Shown here: piece by piece, positions 1 through 7,224 of the stretch
How the letters are laid out: the number at the start of each line of letters is the position of its first letter
Numbering within the stretch: the first letter of the stretch is position 1
NCBI GenBank assembly: GCA_964547415.1
Contig: CAZJNX010000101.1
Location: 1-17,046 of the forward strand
Origin: CAZJNX01 sp964547415
GTDB lineage: Bacteria > Pseudomonadota > Alphaproteobacteria > Rhizobiales > Amorphaceae
Length of the DNA stretch: 17,046 bases
Reading direction: 5' to 3'
Notes under the pieces: generated by a model
What the model was told of the DNA's origin: nothing
Database searches by the model: none
The model's input: the letters and a program-made list of their open reading frames with translations, nothing else
Translations under genes and position numbers: made by a program

Positions 1-728
1 AGGGTTCGGAGCGACGCGGAAGGGACCCATGCTCCCTGACGGGCTGAGGACCCTCCGGGGCGACGGGCTCCCTTCCGCGACGCCAAAGCCACCACCTCGG
101 CAACAAACAGGGGGGACGGGCTCCGTTCCGCAACGCCCGAGCTACCACCTCGCCGACAGACAGGGTGCCGGCTGCCTTCTGGCTCAGGCGGGCCCTCGGG
201 TCATCGCCGGCGTCGGATTCACCGACGGCGTCGCCGACACCGCGAAAGCCGCTCACCGCGCCGCACGACCGGCCCCTTCACCCGGGTCGGCCCATGGCCC
301 CATCCTGCGGCGGGGCGGCAGGAGGGCCGCGGACCCCGTCTCCCCCGAGCGGGCGCAGCCCGTCCGGGACCGTCGATCCCGTCCTCGGGCGCTTCTCGAC
401 GCTGAACGGCGGCTCGGCCCGACGGATCCCCGTCACCCCCTGCGCCATGCCGCGCAACGGCGCACCGCCGCCCGGCCAGGCGACGACACACGCGCCCCGT
501 TCCCTTCCTCGCGCCGGGCCCGGCGACACCCGGATCTGCGGCCCGATGTCCGGCCGCACCGGCGGCGACCTCTCCTTCGTCAGCCGCCGAGCGCCCCCCG
601 TTGAGGACCGGACCTCGAGCCCAGGGCGCACGGCAACCGGGACGGGATCGCGACGACCGGCGCCCTCCTGCATCGGCGGAGGGCCGCCAGCGGCGCGTCG
701 GCCCAGGAAGACGCGCCGCGGCGCGCGG
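1..728. other. Non-coding or decayed GC-rich stretch, no gene recognised
   Basis: Several reading frames stay open here on both strands. Their translations are dominated by Arg, Pro, Gly and Ala with no recognisable domain, which is typical of spurious frames in very GC-rich DNA. The stretch lies just beyond the 3' end of a broken dehydrogenase gene and carries a 53-bp tandem duplication near its left edge. It could be decayed coding sequence or a long intergenic region. No RNA gene or mobile-element protein was seen. Confidence 0.5.
62..167. repeat. Two imperfect tandem copies of a 53-bp unit
   Basis: Copy 1 runs 62-114 and copy 2 runs 115-167. Aligned without gaps they agree at 44 of 53 positions. 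Shared blocks include GACGGGCTCC, TTCCGC, ACCACCTCG and ACAGGG. A further GACGGGCT at 38-45 may be the edge of an older copy. The unit is not a multiple of three and encodes nothing recognisable. It is either a minisatellite-like duplication or decayed sequence. Confidence 0.7.
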
Positions 729-1516
729 TCAGACGACGGAGCGGCGGGCGGCGATCCCCCCGTCGATGGTGACGACCGTTCCCGAGACGTAGGACGCCCG
801 CGGTGAGGCGAGGAACAGGACGAGGTCCGCCACCTCCTCCACCCGCGCCGCACGGCCGAGCGGATAGCCCGCGAGGTAGTCGCGCCAGCGGGCCGGGTCG
901 CCGTGCTCGGCGCGCGCCCGCTCCTCCAGGAAGGAGACGATCTGCTCGGTCTCCACCGGGCCGGGGCTGACGCCGACGACGCGGATCCCGTCGGCGAGGC
1001 TCACGCCGCCGAGGGAGCGCGTGACGTGCGCGAGGGCGGCGTTGGCGGCCCCGCCGCACACGAAGGCGGGGTCGGTGATCTCGCCGCCGTCGCCGATGAT
1101 GGAGACGACGACGCCACCACCCCGCGCCCGCATCCGCGGGTAGACGAGGCGGATGACGTCCACCTGGCCCGACACCTTGCTGGCGAACGCCGCGCGCCAG
1201 GCGGCCGCGTTCACCGCCTCCAGGGTGCCCGCGGGGACGACGCCGGTGCTGTTCACGAGGACGTCCACGTCGCCCGCCTCCTCCACCGCGCGCTCCGGCC
1301 CGCCGGGCGCCGTGAGGTCGGCCGCGGTGACGTCACCGGAACGCCGTGCCCTTGCGCGAGGTCGGCCGCGGCGGCGGCGAGCCTGTCGGGGTCGCGGGCG
1401 ACGAGGTGGAGGCGTGCGCCCTCCCGCGCGAAGGCCTACGCCACGCCGCGGCCGATCCCGCGGGAGCCGCCGGTCACGAGCACCCGCTGGCCCGCAAGGT
1501 TCAGGTCGATCGCCAT
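729..1516 (-). pseudogene. SDR-family oxidoreductase, broken by a nonsense codon and a frameshift
   Basis: From ATG at 1516 the frame reads MAIDLNLAGQRVLVTGGSRG, then IGRGVA, a textbook SDR start with the Rossmann TGGSRGIG motif. An in-frame TAG follows at 1438-1436. The same frame then continues AFAREGARLHLVARDPDRLA and GHGVPV before reading out of phase near 1334. The C-terminal two-thirds lie in another frame, starting DVTAADLTAPGG and running through LVNSTGV and VSPGPVET to TIDGG and a stop at 729. Adding one G after GTG near 1334 would restore GVPVDVTAADLT, so a single-base deletion explains the shift. A G-to-T change (GAG to TAG) would explain the stop. The region where SDRs carry Ser and YxxxK reads DPAFVCGGAANAAL, so even the ancestor lacked a canonical triad. 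It faces away from the IclR gene and was probably one of its targets. Sequencing error cannot be excluded. Confidence 0.85.
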
Positions 1517-1629
1517 GTCGCACCCCTCACGCGGTGGTTGACGCGCCGCGCACCACGGCGAACGGTGCCGCCCCGGTCAAGCCCTGCGGGCGGCGGCCGG
1601 GCGATCGGCCGGAAGCTCGGGGCGCGCGG

Positions 1630-1657
1630 TTTCGCTGTGCAGAAAAGCGTTTTGCAC
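1630..1657 (+). promoter_or_regulatory. Probable IclR operator, site 1
   Basis: The element begins TTTCGCTGTGC and ends GTTTTGCAC. Within it, 1637-1657 is an inverted repeat with arms GTGCAGAA and TTTTGCAC (7 of 8 pairs). It overlaps the -35 box of the predicted iclR promoter and lies in the divergent gap with the SDR pseudogene. The same 28-bp element occurs inverted at 5364-5391, before the ligase gene, with 20 of 28 positions identical and the first 11 all matching. IclR proteins usually bind dyads in the divergent promoter next to their own gene. That this IclR is the binder is inference. Confidence 0.6.
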
Positions 1658-1679
1658 GCGGCGAGCCACCGTGTATCAT
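1652..1679 (+). promoter_or_regulatory. Predicted sigma-70-type promoter of the iclR gene
   Basis: TTGCAC at 1652-1657 and TATCAT at 1674-1679 are separated by 16 bases. This is one of the few A/T-containing stretches in the region. Transcription would begin near 1686, leaving a short leader before the TTG start at 1697. The -35 box lies inside the inverted repeat at 1637-1657, which would suit autorepression. Confidence 0.5.
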
Positions 1680-1696
1680 CGACTCGGGAGAGGCCG

Positions 1697-2551
1697 TTGG
1701 ACGAGACGGGAAAGACGACGGGCGGGACGCCGGGCTTGCGCAAGCGCGAAGAGAGCGACCACGACGAGAGCCTCGTGCCCGCGGACAACGACGACCGCCA
1801 GTTCGTCGCCGCGCTCGCCCGCGGGCTCGACGTGCTACGTGCGTTCCGCCCCGGCTACGGCCAGCTCGGCAACCAGGAGATCGCCGAGTTCACGGGCCTG
1901 CCCAAGCCCACCGTCTCCCGCCTCACCTACACGCTCACCAAGCTCGGCTACCTGAGGGCGATCCCGCGCCTCAAGAAGTACGAGCTCGGCGCGCCCGTCC
2001 TGTCGCTGGGCTACGCGTTCCTGTCCAACCTGCAGGTGCGCAACCTGGCGCAGGGCATGATGCAGGACCTCGCCTTCGAGGGGGACGTGTCGGTGGCGCT
2101 CGGCGCGCGGGACCGCCTGTCCATGACCTACGTCGCGAACCACGTGGGGCGCAGCACCCTCGCCCTGCGGATCGAGGTGGGCACCCGCGTCTCCCTCGCC
2201 CACACCGCCCTCGGCCGCGCCTTCCTCGCCGCGATCCCGGACGCCGAGCGCGCCTACCTGATGGACCACCTCGCCAGACGATACGACGGCGAGTGGCCGG
2301 CGCTGAAGAAGAGCATCGAGGGTTCGATCGCGCAGGTTCACGCCCGCGGCTTCTGCGTCGTCGACGGCGAGTGGCGCCAGCACGTGCGGGCCGCCGGCGT
2401 GCCGGTGATCTTCCCCCACAACTCCGGCGTGATGGCGATGAACTGCGCGGGCGCCTCCATGAACCTGTCCGCCGAGCGGCTGGAACGGGAGTGCGGGCCG
2501 CGCCTCGTCCACATCGCCCGCAACGTGGAATCCATGATGACGCGGCCCTGA
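1697..2551 (+). CDS. IclR-family transcriptional regulator
   Basis: A DNA-binding regulator of 284 residues. The winged helix-turn-helix spans roughly residues 35-95, with the typical entry FVAALARGLDVLRAF and recognition segment GLPKPTVSRLTYTL. The effector-binding domain follows, with TLALRIEVGTRVSLAHTALG and, later, GEWRQHVRAAGVPV. The length fits the family (about 250-280). The TTG start at 1697 is chosen because GGGAG lies six bases upstream and a promoter lies just before it. A GTG near 1777 is an alternative; the open frame further upstream runs through the promoter. The gene diverges from an SDR pseudogene and is followed after 58 bases by an acyl-CoA dehydrogenase. Relatives commonly control degradation of aromatic or other carbon sources and respond to a pathway acid or CoA ester. 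The effector here is unknown. Confidence 0.9.
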   Translation: MDETGKTTGGTPGLRKREESDHDESLVPADNDDRQFVAALARGLDVLRAFRPGYGQLGNQEIAEFTGLPKPTVSRLTYTLTKLGYLRAIPRLKKYELGAPVLSLGYAFLSNLQVRNLAQGMMQDLAFEGDVSVALGARDRLSMTYVANHVGRSTLALRIEVGTRVSLAHTALGRAFLAAIPDAERAYLMDHLARRYDGEWPALKKSIEGSIAQVHARGFCVVDGEWRQHVRAAGVPVIFPHNSGVMAMNCAGASMNLSAERLERECGPRLVHIARNVESMMTRP

Positions 2552-2609
2552 AGGCCGCCCCCCGCGCCCCGCACCCGGCGCGGAAGGAAACGAGACAGGG
2601 AGAGACCCG

Positions 2610-3797
2610 ATGGCCGAAGCGGACACCGCGCCCCGCTCCATGGACGCCGAGACCTTCGCCCAGCTCCAGGCGGCCGTCCGCCGCTTCGTGCGCGAGCGGC
2701 TCGTGCCCCTCGAGGAGACGGTGGAGCGGGACGACGCGGTGCCCGAGGCGGTGATCGCCGAGATGCGCGCCCTCGGCCTGTTCGGCCTCACCATCCCGGA
2801 AGAGTACGGCGGCCTCGGCCTCAACTCGGCGGAGGAGGCGGAGATCCTGATGGAGCTCGGCTGGACCTCCCCCGCCTTCCGCTCCGTCGTCGGCACCAAC
2901 GTCGGCATCGGCTCCCAGGGCATCGTGATGGACGGGACGGACGAGCAGCGCGCCCGCTACCTCCCCGCCATGGCCTCGGGCGAGATCGTGGGCTCGTTCT
3001 GCCTCACCGAGCCGGACGCTGGCTCCGACGCCGCCTCGCTCAGGACCGCGGCGGTGCGGGACGGTGACCACTTCGTCCTCGACGGCACCAAGCGCTACAT
3101 TACCAACGCCGTCCGGGCGGGCGTCCTCACGGTCATGGCGCGCACCGACAAGGCCGAGCCGGGCGCGCGCGGCATCACCGCGTTCCTCGTGGACCCGTCG
3201 CTTCCGGGTGTGTCGTTCGGCAAGCTCGACAAGAAGATGGGCCAGCGGGGCGCCTGGTCCTCCGACGTGATCTTCGACGGCGTGCGGGTGCCGGAAAGCG
3301 CCATCGTGGGCGGGCCCGCGCGGGAGGGCCGCGGCTTCGAGACCGCCATGAAGGTGCTCGACCGCGGGCGAATCCATATCGGCGCGTTCTGCGTGGGCGC
3401 GGCCCGGCGGCTCGTCCACGAGGCGCTCGCCTACGCCACCGGGCGCGTCCAGTTCGGCAAGCCCATCGCCGACTTCCAGCTCGTCCAGGCGATGCTCGCC
3501 GACAGCGAGGCGGAGACCTACGCCGCCCGCTCCATGGTGCGCGACGCCGCCCGCCGCTTCGACGCGGGCGAGCGCATCTCGCTGGAAGCGTCGTGCTGCA
3601 AGATGTACGCCTCGGAGATGGTCGGGCGGGTCGCCGACCGGGCGGTGCAGATCCACGGCGGGGCGGGCTACATGGCCGACTACCCGGTGGAGCGCTTCTA
3701 TCGCGACGTCCGCCTGTTCCGCATCTACGAGGGCACGACGCAGATCCAGCAGCTCATCATCGCCCGCGAGATGAAGAAGCGCTTCGCCGCTGGCTGA
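2610..3797 (+). CDS. Acyl-CoA dehydrogenase
   Basis: A FAD flavoenzyme of 395 residues that should introduce an alpha-beta double bond into an acyl-CoA and pass electrons to electron-transfer flavoprotein. The N-terminal helical domain contains FGLTIPEEYGGLGL. The middle beta domain has FCLTEPDAGSD and GTKRYITNA, and the C-terminal domain has YATGRVQFGKPIADFQ, QIHGGAGYMADYPVERFYRD and IYEGTTQIQQL. Glu374 in the last motif matches the catalytic base of medium-chain dehydrogenases. A purine-rich ribosome site (GGGAGAG) precedes the ATG. It follows iclR and precedes two SDRs with only a 10-base gap to the first, so it is likely co-transcribed. With a nearby acid-CoA ligase, a cyclohexanecarboxyl-CoA-type (AliB-like) or branched/aryl acyl-CoA substrate is plausible, but the sequence does not settle it. 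Confidence 0.93.
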   Translation: MAEADTAPRSMDAETFAQLQAAVRRFVRERLVPLEETVERDDAVPEAVIAEMRALGLFGLTIPEEYGGLGLNSAEEAEILMELGWTSPAFRSVVGTNVGIGSQGIVMDGTDEQRARYLPAMASGEIVGSFCLTEPDAGSDAASLRTAAVRDGDHFVLDGTKRYITNAVRAGVLTVMARTDKAEPGARGITAFLVDPSLPGVSFGKLDKKMGQRGAWSSDVIFDGVRVPESAIVGGPAREGRGFETAMKVLDRGRIHIGAFCVGAARRLVHEALAYATGRVQFGKPIADFQLVQAMLADSEAETYAARSMVRDAARRFDAGERISLEASCCKMYASEMVGRVADRAVQIHGGAGYMADYPVERFYRDVRLFRIYEGTTQIQQLIIAREMKKRFAAG

Positions 3798-3807
3798 GGC
3801 GCCCGCC

Positions 3808-4533
3808 GTGTCCGGCCGCCTCGAGGGCCTTGCCGCCGTCGTGACGGGCGCGGCGTCCGGGATCGGCGCTGCGATCGCGGCGCGCTTCGCCGCGGAAGGC
3901 GCGGGCGTGCTGGTCGTCGACCGGGACCCGGTGGACGGGCTCGTCGCGGACGTGACGGACGCGGGCGCCCCGGAGGCGATCCGCGCCGCGGCCCGCGCGC
4001 GGCTCGGCCGCGTCGACATCCTCGTCAACAGCGCCGGGATCGGCGGCGCACGGCCGGTGGCGGAGACCGACGACGCCACGTGGGAGCGGATCCTTTCCAC
4101 GAACCTCACCGCCGCCTTCCGCGTGACGCGCGCGCTCCTGCCGGAACTCGCCGCGCAGGGCGGGGCCGTCCTCCACATGGCGAGCGTGTTCGGCCTCGTC
4201 GGCTTCCGCGGGACGACGGCCTACGCCGCGGCGAAGGCGGGTCTTGCCGGCCTCACGCGGGAGATGGCGGCCGAGCTCGGACGGGACGGGATCCGCGTCA
4301 ACGCCCTCGCGCCGGGGCTCGTCGACACGCCGCTCACCGCCCCCTTCATCGCGGGGAGCGCCACGCTCCGGGCGGCGATGATCGACGGATGCGTCCTCGG
4401 CCGCACGGGCCGGCCGGAGGAGGTGGCGGCGGCGGCGCTGTTCCTGTGCTCGCCCGAGGCCTCGTTCGTGACGGGCGAGGTGCTCGCCGTCGACGGCGGC
4501 TGGGCGAGCGTGCGCCACGTGCCGGCACCGTAG
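3808..4533 (+). CDS. SDR-family NAD(P)-dependent oxidoreductase
   Basis: A classical short-chain dehydrogenase of 241 residues. It has the cofactor motif TGAASGIG (residues 13-20), the structural NSAG motif (74-77), and the catalytic set Ser126, Tyr139 and Lys143 (YAAAK), followed by APGLVDTPLT. VVDRD at the end of beta-2 carries an Asp, which in this family favours NAD(H) over NADP(H). The GTG start at 3808 has GAGG eight bases upstream, next to the stop codon of the preceding acyl-CoA dehydrogenase. This tight spacing implies co-transcription and possible translational coupling. A beta-hydroxyacyl-CoA dehydrogenase role, comparable to BadH for 2-hydroxycyclohexanecarboxyl-CoA, would fit its place after the dehydrogenase. 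The substrate is not readable from sequence. Confidence 0.92.
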   Translation: MSGRLEGLAAVVTGAASGIGAAIAARFAAEGAGVLVVDRDPVDGLVADVTDAGAPEAIRAAARARLGRVDILVNSAGIGGARPVAETDDATWERILSTNLTAAFRVTRALLPELAAQGGAVLHMASVFGLVGFRGTTAYAAAKAGLAGLTREMAAELGRDGIRVNALAPGLVDTPLTAPFIAGSATLRAAMIDGCVLGRTGRPEEVAAAALFLCSPEASFVTGEVLAVDGGWASVRHVPAP

Positions 4534-4560
4534 CGACGACCGCAGAGCGAGGGGGAATCG

Positions 4561-5307
4561 ATGGGCGGCATCGCGGTGGTGACGGGCGGCAGCCGGGGGA
4601 TCGGGGCGGCGTGCGCGCGCCTCCTCGCCCGGGACGGATGGGACGTCGCGGTCAACTACAACGCGAGCCCGGCGCGGGCGGAGGAGGTGGTCGCCGCCGT
4701 CGAGGCGCACGGGCGCCGCGCCGTCGCGGTCCGGGCGGACGTGTCCACCGACGCGGGCGCCCGCGCCCTGTTCGAGGCCTGCGAGAGGGCGCTCGGCCCG
4801 CCGACCGGCCTCGTCAACAACGCCGGCACCATCCTGCCCTCGGGCCGGGTGGACGCGGTGACGGCGGACGACCTCGACCGGCTGTTCCGCGTCAACGTGA
4901 CGAGCCAGTTCCTGTGCGCGCGGGAGGCGGTGCGGCTGATGTCCACCCGCCACGGCGGGCCGGGCGGGGTCATCGTCAACATGTCGTCGGTCCATGCCCG
5001 GATCGGTGCGCCGGGCGCGTTCGTGTCCTACGCCGCCACCAAGGGGGCGATCGACACCTTCACCCACGGCCTCGCCCTCGAGGTGGTGGGCGAGGGCATC
5101 CGCGTGAACGCCGTGCGCCCCGGCCTCATCGACACGGAGATCCACGCCGTCGGCGGCGACGCGGACCGGCCACGCACCGTGGGCGCCACCGTCCCCATCG
5201 GCCGCGCGGGAACGCCGGAGGAGGTGGCCGGGGCGGTCGCCTGGCTGATGTCGGACAAGGCCGGATACGTGGCGGGCGCGGTGATCGACGTCGGCGGCGG
5301 GCGGTAG
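4561..5307 (+). CDS. SDR-family oxidoreductase, second intact paralogue
   Basis: A classical short-chain dehydrogenase of 248 residues. The cofactor loop is TGGSRGIG (8-15). NNAGT (86-90) follows, then the catalytic MSS (Ser142/143), Tyr157 and Lys161 (YAATK), and RPGLIDTEIH. VNYNAS after beta-2 resembles NADP-preferring, YgfF- or FabG-like members. A strong GAGGGGG site precedes the ATG, 27 bases after the stop of the first SDR. The two intact SDRs are clearly different from each other, so they probably act on different substrates or steps. This is the last gene of the iclR-led run before a separate promoter region for the ligase gene. Confidence 0.92.
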   Translation: MGGIAVVTGGSRGIGAACARLLARDGWDVAVNYNASPARAEEVVAAVEAHGRRAVAVRADVSTDAGARALFEACERALGPPTGLVNNAGTILPSGRVDAVTADDLDRLFRVNVTSQFLCAREAVRLMSTRHGGPGGVIVNMSSVHARIGAPGAFVSYAATKGAIDTFTHGLALEVVGEGIRVNAVRPGLIDTEIHAVGGDADRPRTVGATVPIGRAGTPEEVAGAVAWLMSDKAGYVAGAVIDVGGGR

Positions 5308-5325
5308 GGCCGTTCGGCCGGTCGC

Positions 5326-5354
5326 TTGCGTCGCCCACGGGGACGCCATAGGCT
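5326..5354 (+). promoter_or_regulatory. Candidate promoter of the acid-CoA ligase gene
   Basis: TTGCGT at 5326-5331 and TAGGCT at 5349-5354 are 17 bases apart. Transcription would start near 5361, just before the inverted IclR-like element at 5364-5391. The boxes are weak matches, so the call rests mainly on spacing and on the operator beside it. Confidence 0.3.
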
Positions 5355-5363
5355 CGATCGCAT

Positions 5364-5391
5364 CTGCAGAACCATAATTCGCACAGCGAAA
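5364..5391 (-). promoter_or_regulatory. Probable IclR operator, site 2
   Basis: On the minus strand it begins TTTCGCTGTGC, identical to the start of the element upstream of iclR, and it ends with TTCTGCAG, close to that site's TTTTGCAC end. In total 20 of 28 positions match. The plus strand also shows a compact dyad, AATTCGC-ACA-GCGAAAT, at 5376-5392. It lies between the candidate -10 box and the ribosome site of the ligase gene, a position that suits repression. Confidence 0.55.
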
Positions 5392-5413
5392 TCGGAGTCT
5401 CGGGAGGGACGCC

Positions 5414-7048
5414 ATGGGCTTCAGGACGCGCCTCACGCCGGAAATGATCGAGGAGTACACCCGCGCGGGCTACTGGCGGGAGGAGACCTTCTACGACATT
5501 CTTGCGGCACGCGCCGCCGCGCATCCGGACCGCACGGCCCTGGTCGATTCCAAAGCCACCGTCACCTACGGCGAGTTGAAGGACCGGGTGGACAGGACGG
5601 CCGCGGCCCTCGCGGCCCACGGCATCGGCCGGGGCGACGTCGTCACCATCCAGCTGCCCAACTGGGTCGAGTTCGCCTACGTTTTCTTCTCGCTGGAGCT
5701 GATCGGCGCCGTCGCCAACAAGATCAGCCCGGACTTCCGCGCCCGCGAGCTCGACTTCATCCTGCGCTTCTCGGAAAGCGTGGCCTACGTCTGCCCCGAG
5801 AGCTTCAAGGGCTTCGACTACCCGGCGATGGTGCGCGGCCTGATGCCGGACATCGAGACGCTGCGCCGCGTGGTGATCGCCGACGGCACCGGCGAGGACA
5901 CGGACGACACCGTGTTCCTGAAGACCGCGCTGGAGAAGACGCCGCCGCTGCCCGCCGAGGAGCGGGTACGGATGGACGCCAACGCTGTCTACCGGATGGC
6001 GTTCACGTCGGGAACCACGGGCAACCCGAAGTGCGTCCTCCACTCCTTCAACACGACGCTGCCGGGCCCGCGCTTCCTGACGCGGGACATGGCGGCGACG
6101 GAAGATGATGTCTTCCTCATCTACCTGCCGATCGGGCTCAACTGGGGCTACCTCGTCCTCATCCAGGCGATCATGCTGGGCGCGAAGGCGGTGCTGATGG
6201 ACCGCTTCTCCGGCCGTGCCGCCCTCGAGGCGATCGAGCGGGAAAAGGTGACGTTCATCCCGACGGCGCCCGCCTCCATCATCGCCATGCTGAACGACCC
6301 GGAGCTCGAGCGCTTCGACGTGTCGTCCCTGCGCGTTGTCATCACCGGGGGCGCGGCCTGCCCCCACGAGACCTTGAAGGAATTCCAGCGGCGCATGTCG
6401 GGCCGCATCATCGAACTCTACGGCATGCTCGAGGACGCCTACCACACCTACACGCGCTTTTCCGACGACCCGGAGACGGTGAATGGCACCATCGGCCGCT
6501 GCGTGGACGGCATGGGCCTGCGCCTCCTCGACGAGGCGGGCAACGACGTGCCGCACGGCGCGGAAGGGGAGATCGCCGTCATCGGCCCGACGGTCCACCT
6601 CGGCTATCACAACAACGACAAGGCGAACGCGGAGCTGTTCACCGCCGACGGCTGGTTCCGCACGGGCGACCTCGGCAAGTTCGCCGACGAGGCCGGCAAC
6701 GTGCGGATCGTCGGCCGCTCGAAGGAGATCATCAACCGCGGCGGCAAGAAGTTCTTCCCGCGGGAGGTGGAGGAGATCCTGTACACTCACCCGAAGGTCG
6801 TTCACGCCGCCATCGTGGGCGTGAAGGATGCGCGGCTCGGCGAGCGCAACTGCCTGTGCCTGATCCCGAAGCCGGGCGCGGACGTGTCGCTGGAGGAGTT
6901 CGTGGACTTCCTGAAGGGCGAGGTGGCCACTTACAAGCTGCCCGAGCGCCTCGAGATCTTCGAGGAGCTCCCCTTCACCCCGACCGGCAAGCTGCAGCGC
7001 TTCATCCTGACGAAGCTGGTGGAGGACCGGGACACCGCCGCCGCCTGA
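5414..7048 (+). CDS. Acid-CoA ligase, class I adenylate-forming (AliA-like)
   Basis: An enzyme of 544 residues expected to activate a carboxylic acid with ATP to an acyl-adenylate and then a CoA thioester. The phosphate loop is TSGTTGNPK (198-206). The later motifs are YGMLE (336-340), GWFRTGDLG, GRSKEIINRGGKKFFPREVE and the C-terminal PTGK with catalytic Lys526. The N-terminal pattern LTPEMIEEYTRAGYW resembles cyclohexanecarboxylate-CoA ligases (AliA) and 2,3-dihydroxybenzoate-AMP ligases. Two departures stand out: PKC instead of the usual PKG after the P-loop, and Leu339 where Thr or Ser is usual in the YGxTE motif. GGGAGG lies six bases before the ATG. Its own upstream region carries the IclR-like element. 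It is the activating enzyme of the cluster; the acid is unknown but could be alicyclic or aromatic. Confidence 0.92.
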   Translation: MGFRTRLTPEMIEEYTRAGYWREETFYDILAARAAAHPDRTALVDSKATVTYGELKDRVDRTAAALAAHGIGRGDVVTIQLPNWVEFAYVFFSLELIGAVANKISPDFRARELDFILRFSESVAYVCPESFKGFDYPAMVRGLMPDIETLRRVVIADGTGEDTDDTVFLKTALEKTPPLPAEERVRMDANAVYRMAFTSGTTGNPKCVLHSFNTTLPGPRFLTRDMAATEDDVFLIYLPIGLNWGYLVLIQAIMLGAKAVLMDRFSGRAALEAIEREKVTFIPTAPASIIAMLNDPELERFDVSSLRVVITGGAACPHETLKEFQRRMSGRIIELYGMLEDAYHTYTRFSDDPETVNGTIGRCVDGMGLRLLDEAGNDVPHGAEGEIAVIGPTVHLGYHNNDKANAELFTADGWFRTGDLGKFADEAGNVRIVGRSKEIINRGGKKFFPREVEEILYTHPKVVHAAIVGVKDARLGERNCLCLIPKPGADVSLEEFVDFLKGEVATYKLPERLEIFEELPFTPTGKLQRFILTKLVEDRDTAAA

Positions 7049-7118
7049 CGCCGGAAGGTCCCATTCCGCTGGTGGGAGGAGAAGGCCGACATTCCGCCGG
7101 AGCCGACCCTTCCGGGAC

Positions 7119-7186
7119 CGCGCCGGGCGCGGGCCGGGTCAAGGTGAAAAGCGAAGCGTGCCTTGACGCGGCCCGTGCCCGGCGCG
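7119..7186. terminator. Long inverted repeat between convergent genes, possible bidirectional terminator
   Basis: The arms are 7119-7144 and 7161-7186, 26 bases each with 24 of 26 complementary, around a 16-base loop (TGAAAAGCGAAGCGTG). The two mismatches are internal. It sits in the gap between the ligase gene (ends 7048) and the MarR gene (ends 7225), which face each other. There is no T-run on either side, and the stem is much longer than an ordinary terminator. It may instead be a dispersed palindromic element. Confidence 0.55.
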
Positions 7187-7224
7187 AGCCTTGCGCCGTT
7201 CAGGTCGCGCACGCCCCCGCCCGG

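Noticed and set aside
29..853. Overlapping frames of about 190-213 residues in the left gene-free region
   Set aside because: Composition is Arg/Pro/Ser-rich with no recognisable motif, and three frames are open at once. None has a convincing start or conserved signature.
1346..1696. N-terminal extension of the IclR protein from an ATG at 1346
   Set aside because: The extension overlaps the divergent SDR pseudogene and the predicted promoter, and does not resemble an IclR N-terminus. The TTG at 1697 with a good ribosome site fits the family length.
1971..4178. A 735-residue open frame on the minus strand opposite iclR and the acyl-CoA dehydrogenase
   Set aside because: Translation is rich in Arg, Ala, Gly and His with no domain, and it overlaps two clearly recognised genes. 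It is a GC-driven shadow frame.
3757..5460. A 567-residue minus-strand frame across the two SDR genes
   Set aside because: It is antisense to two complete SDRs with intact catalytic motifs. The translation has no fold signature.
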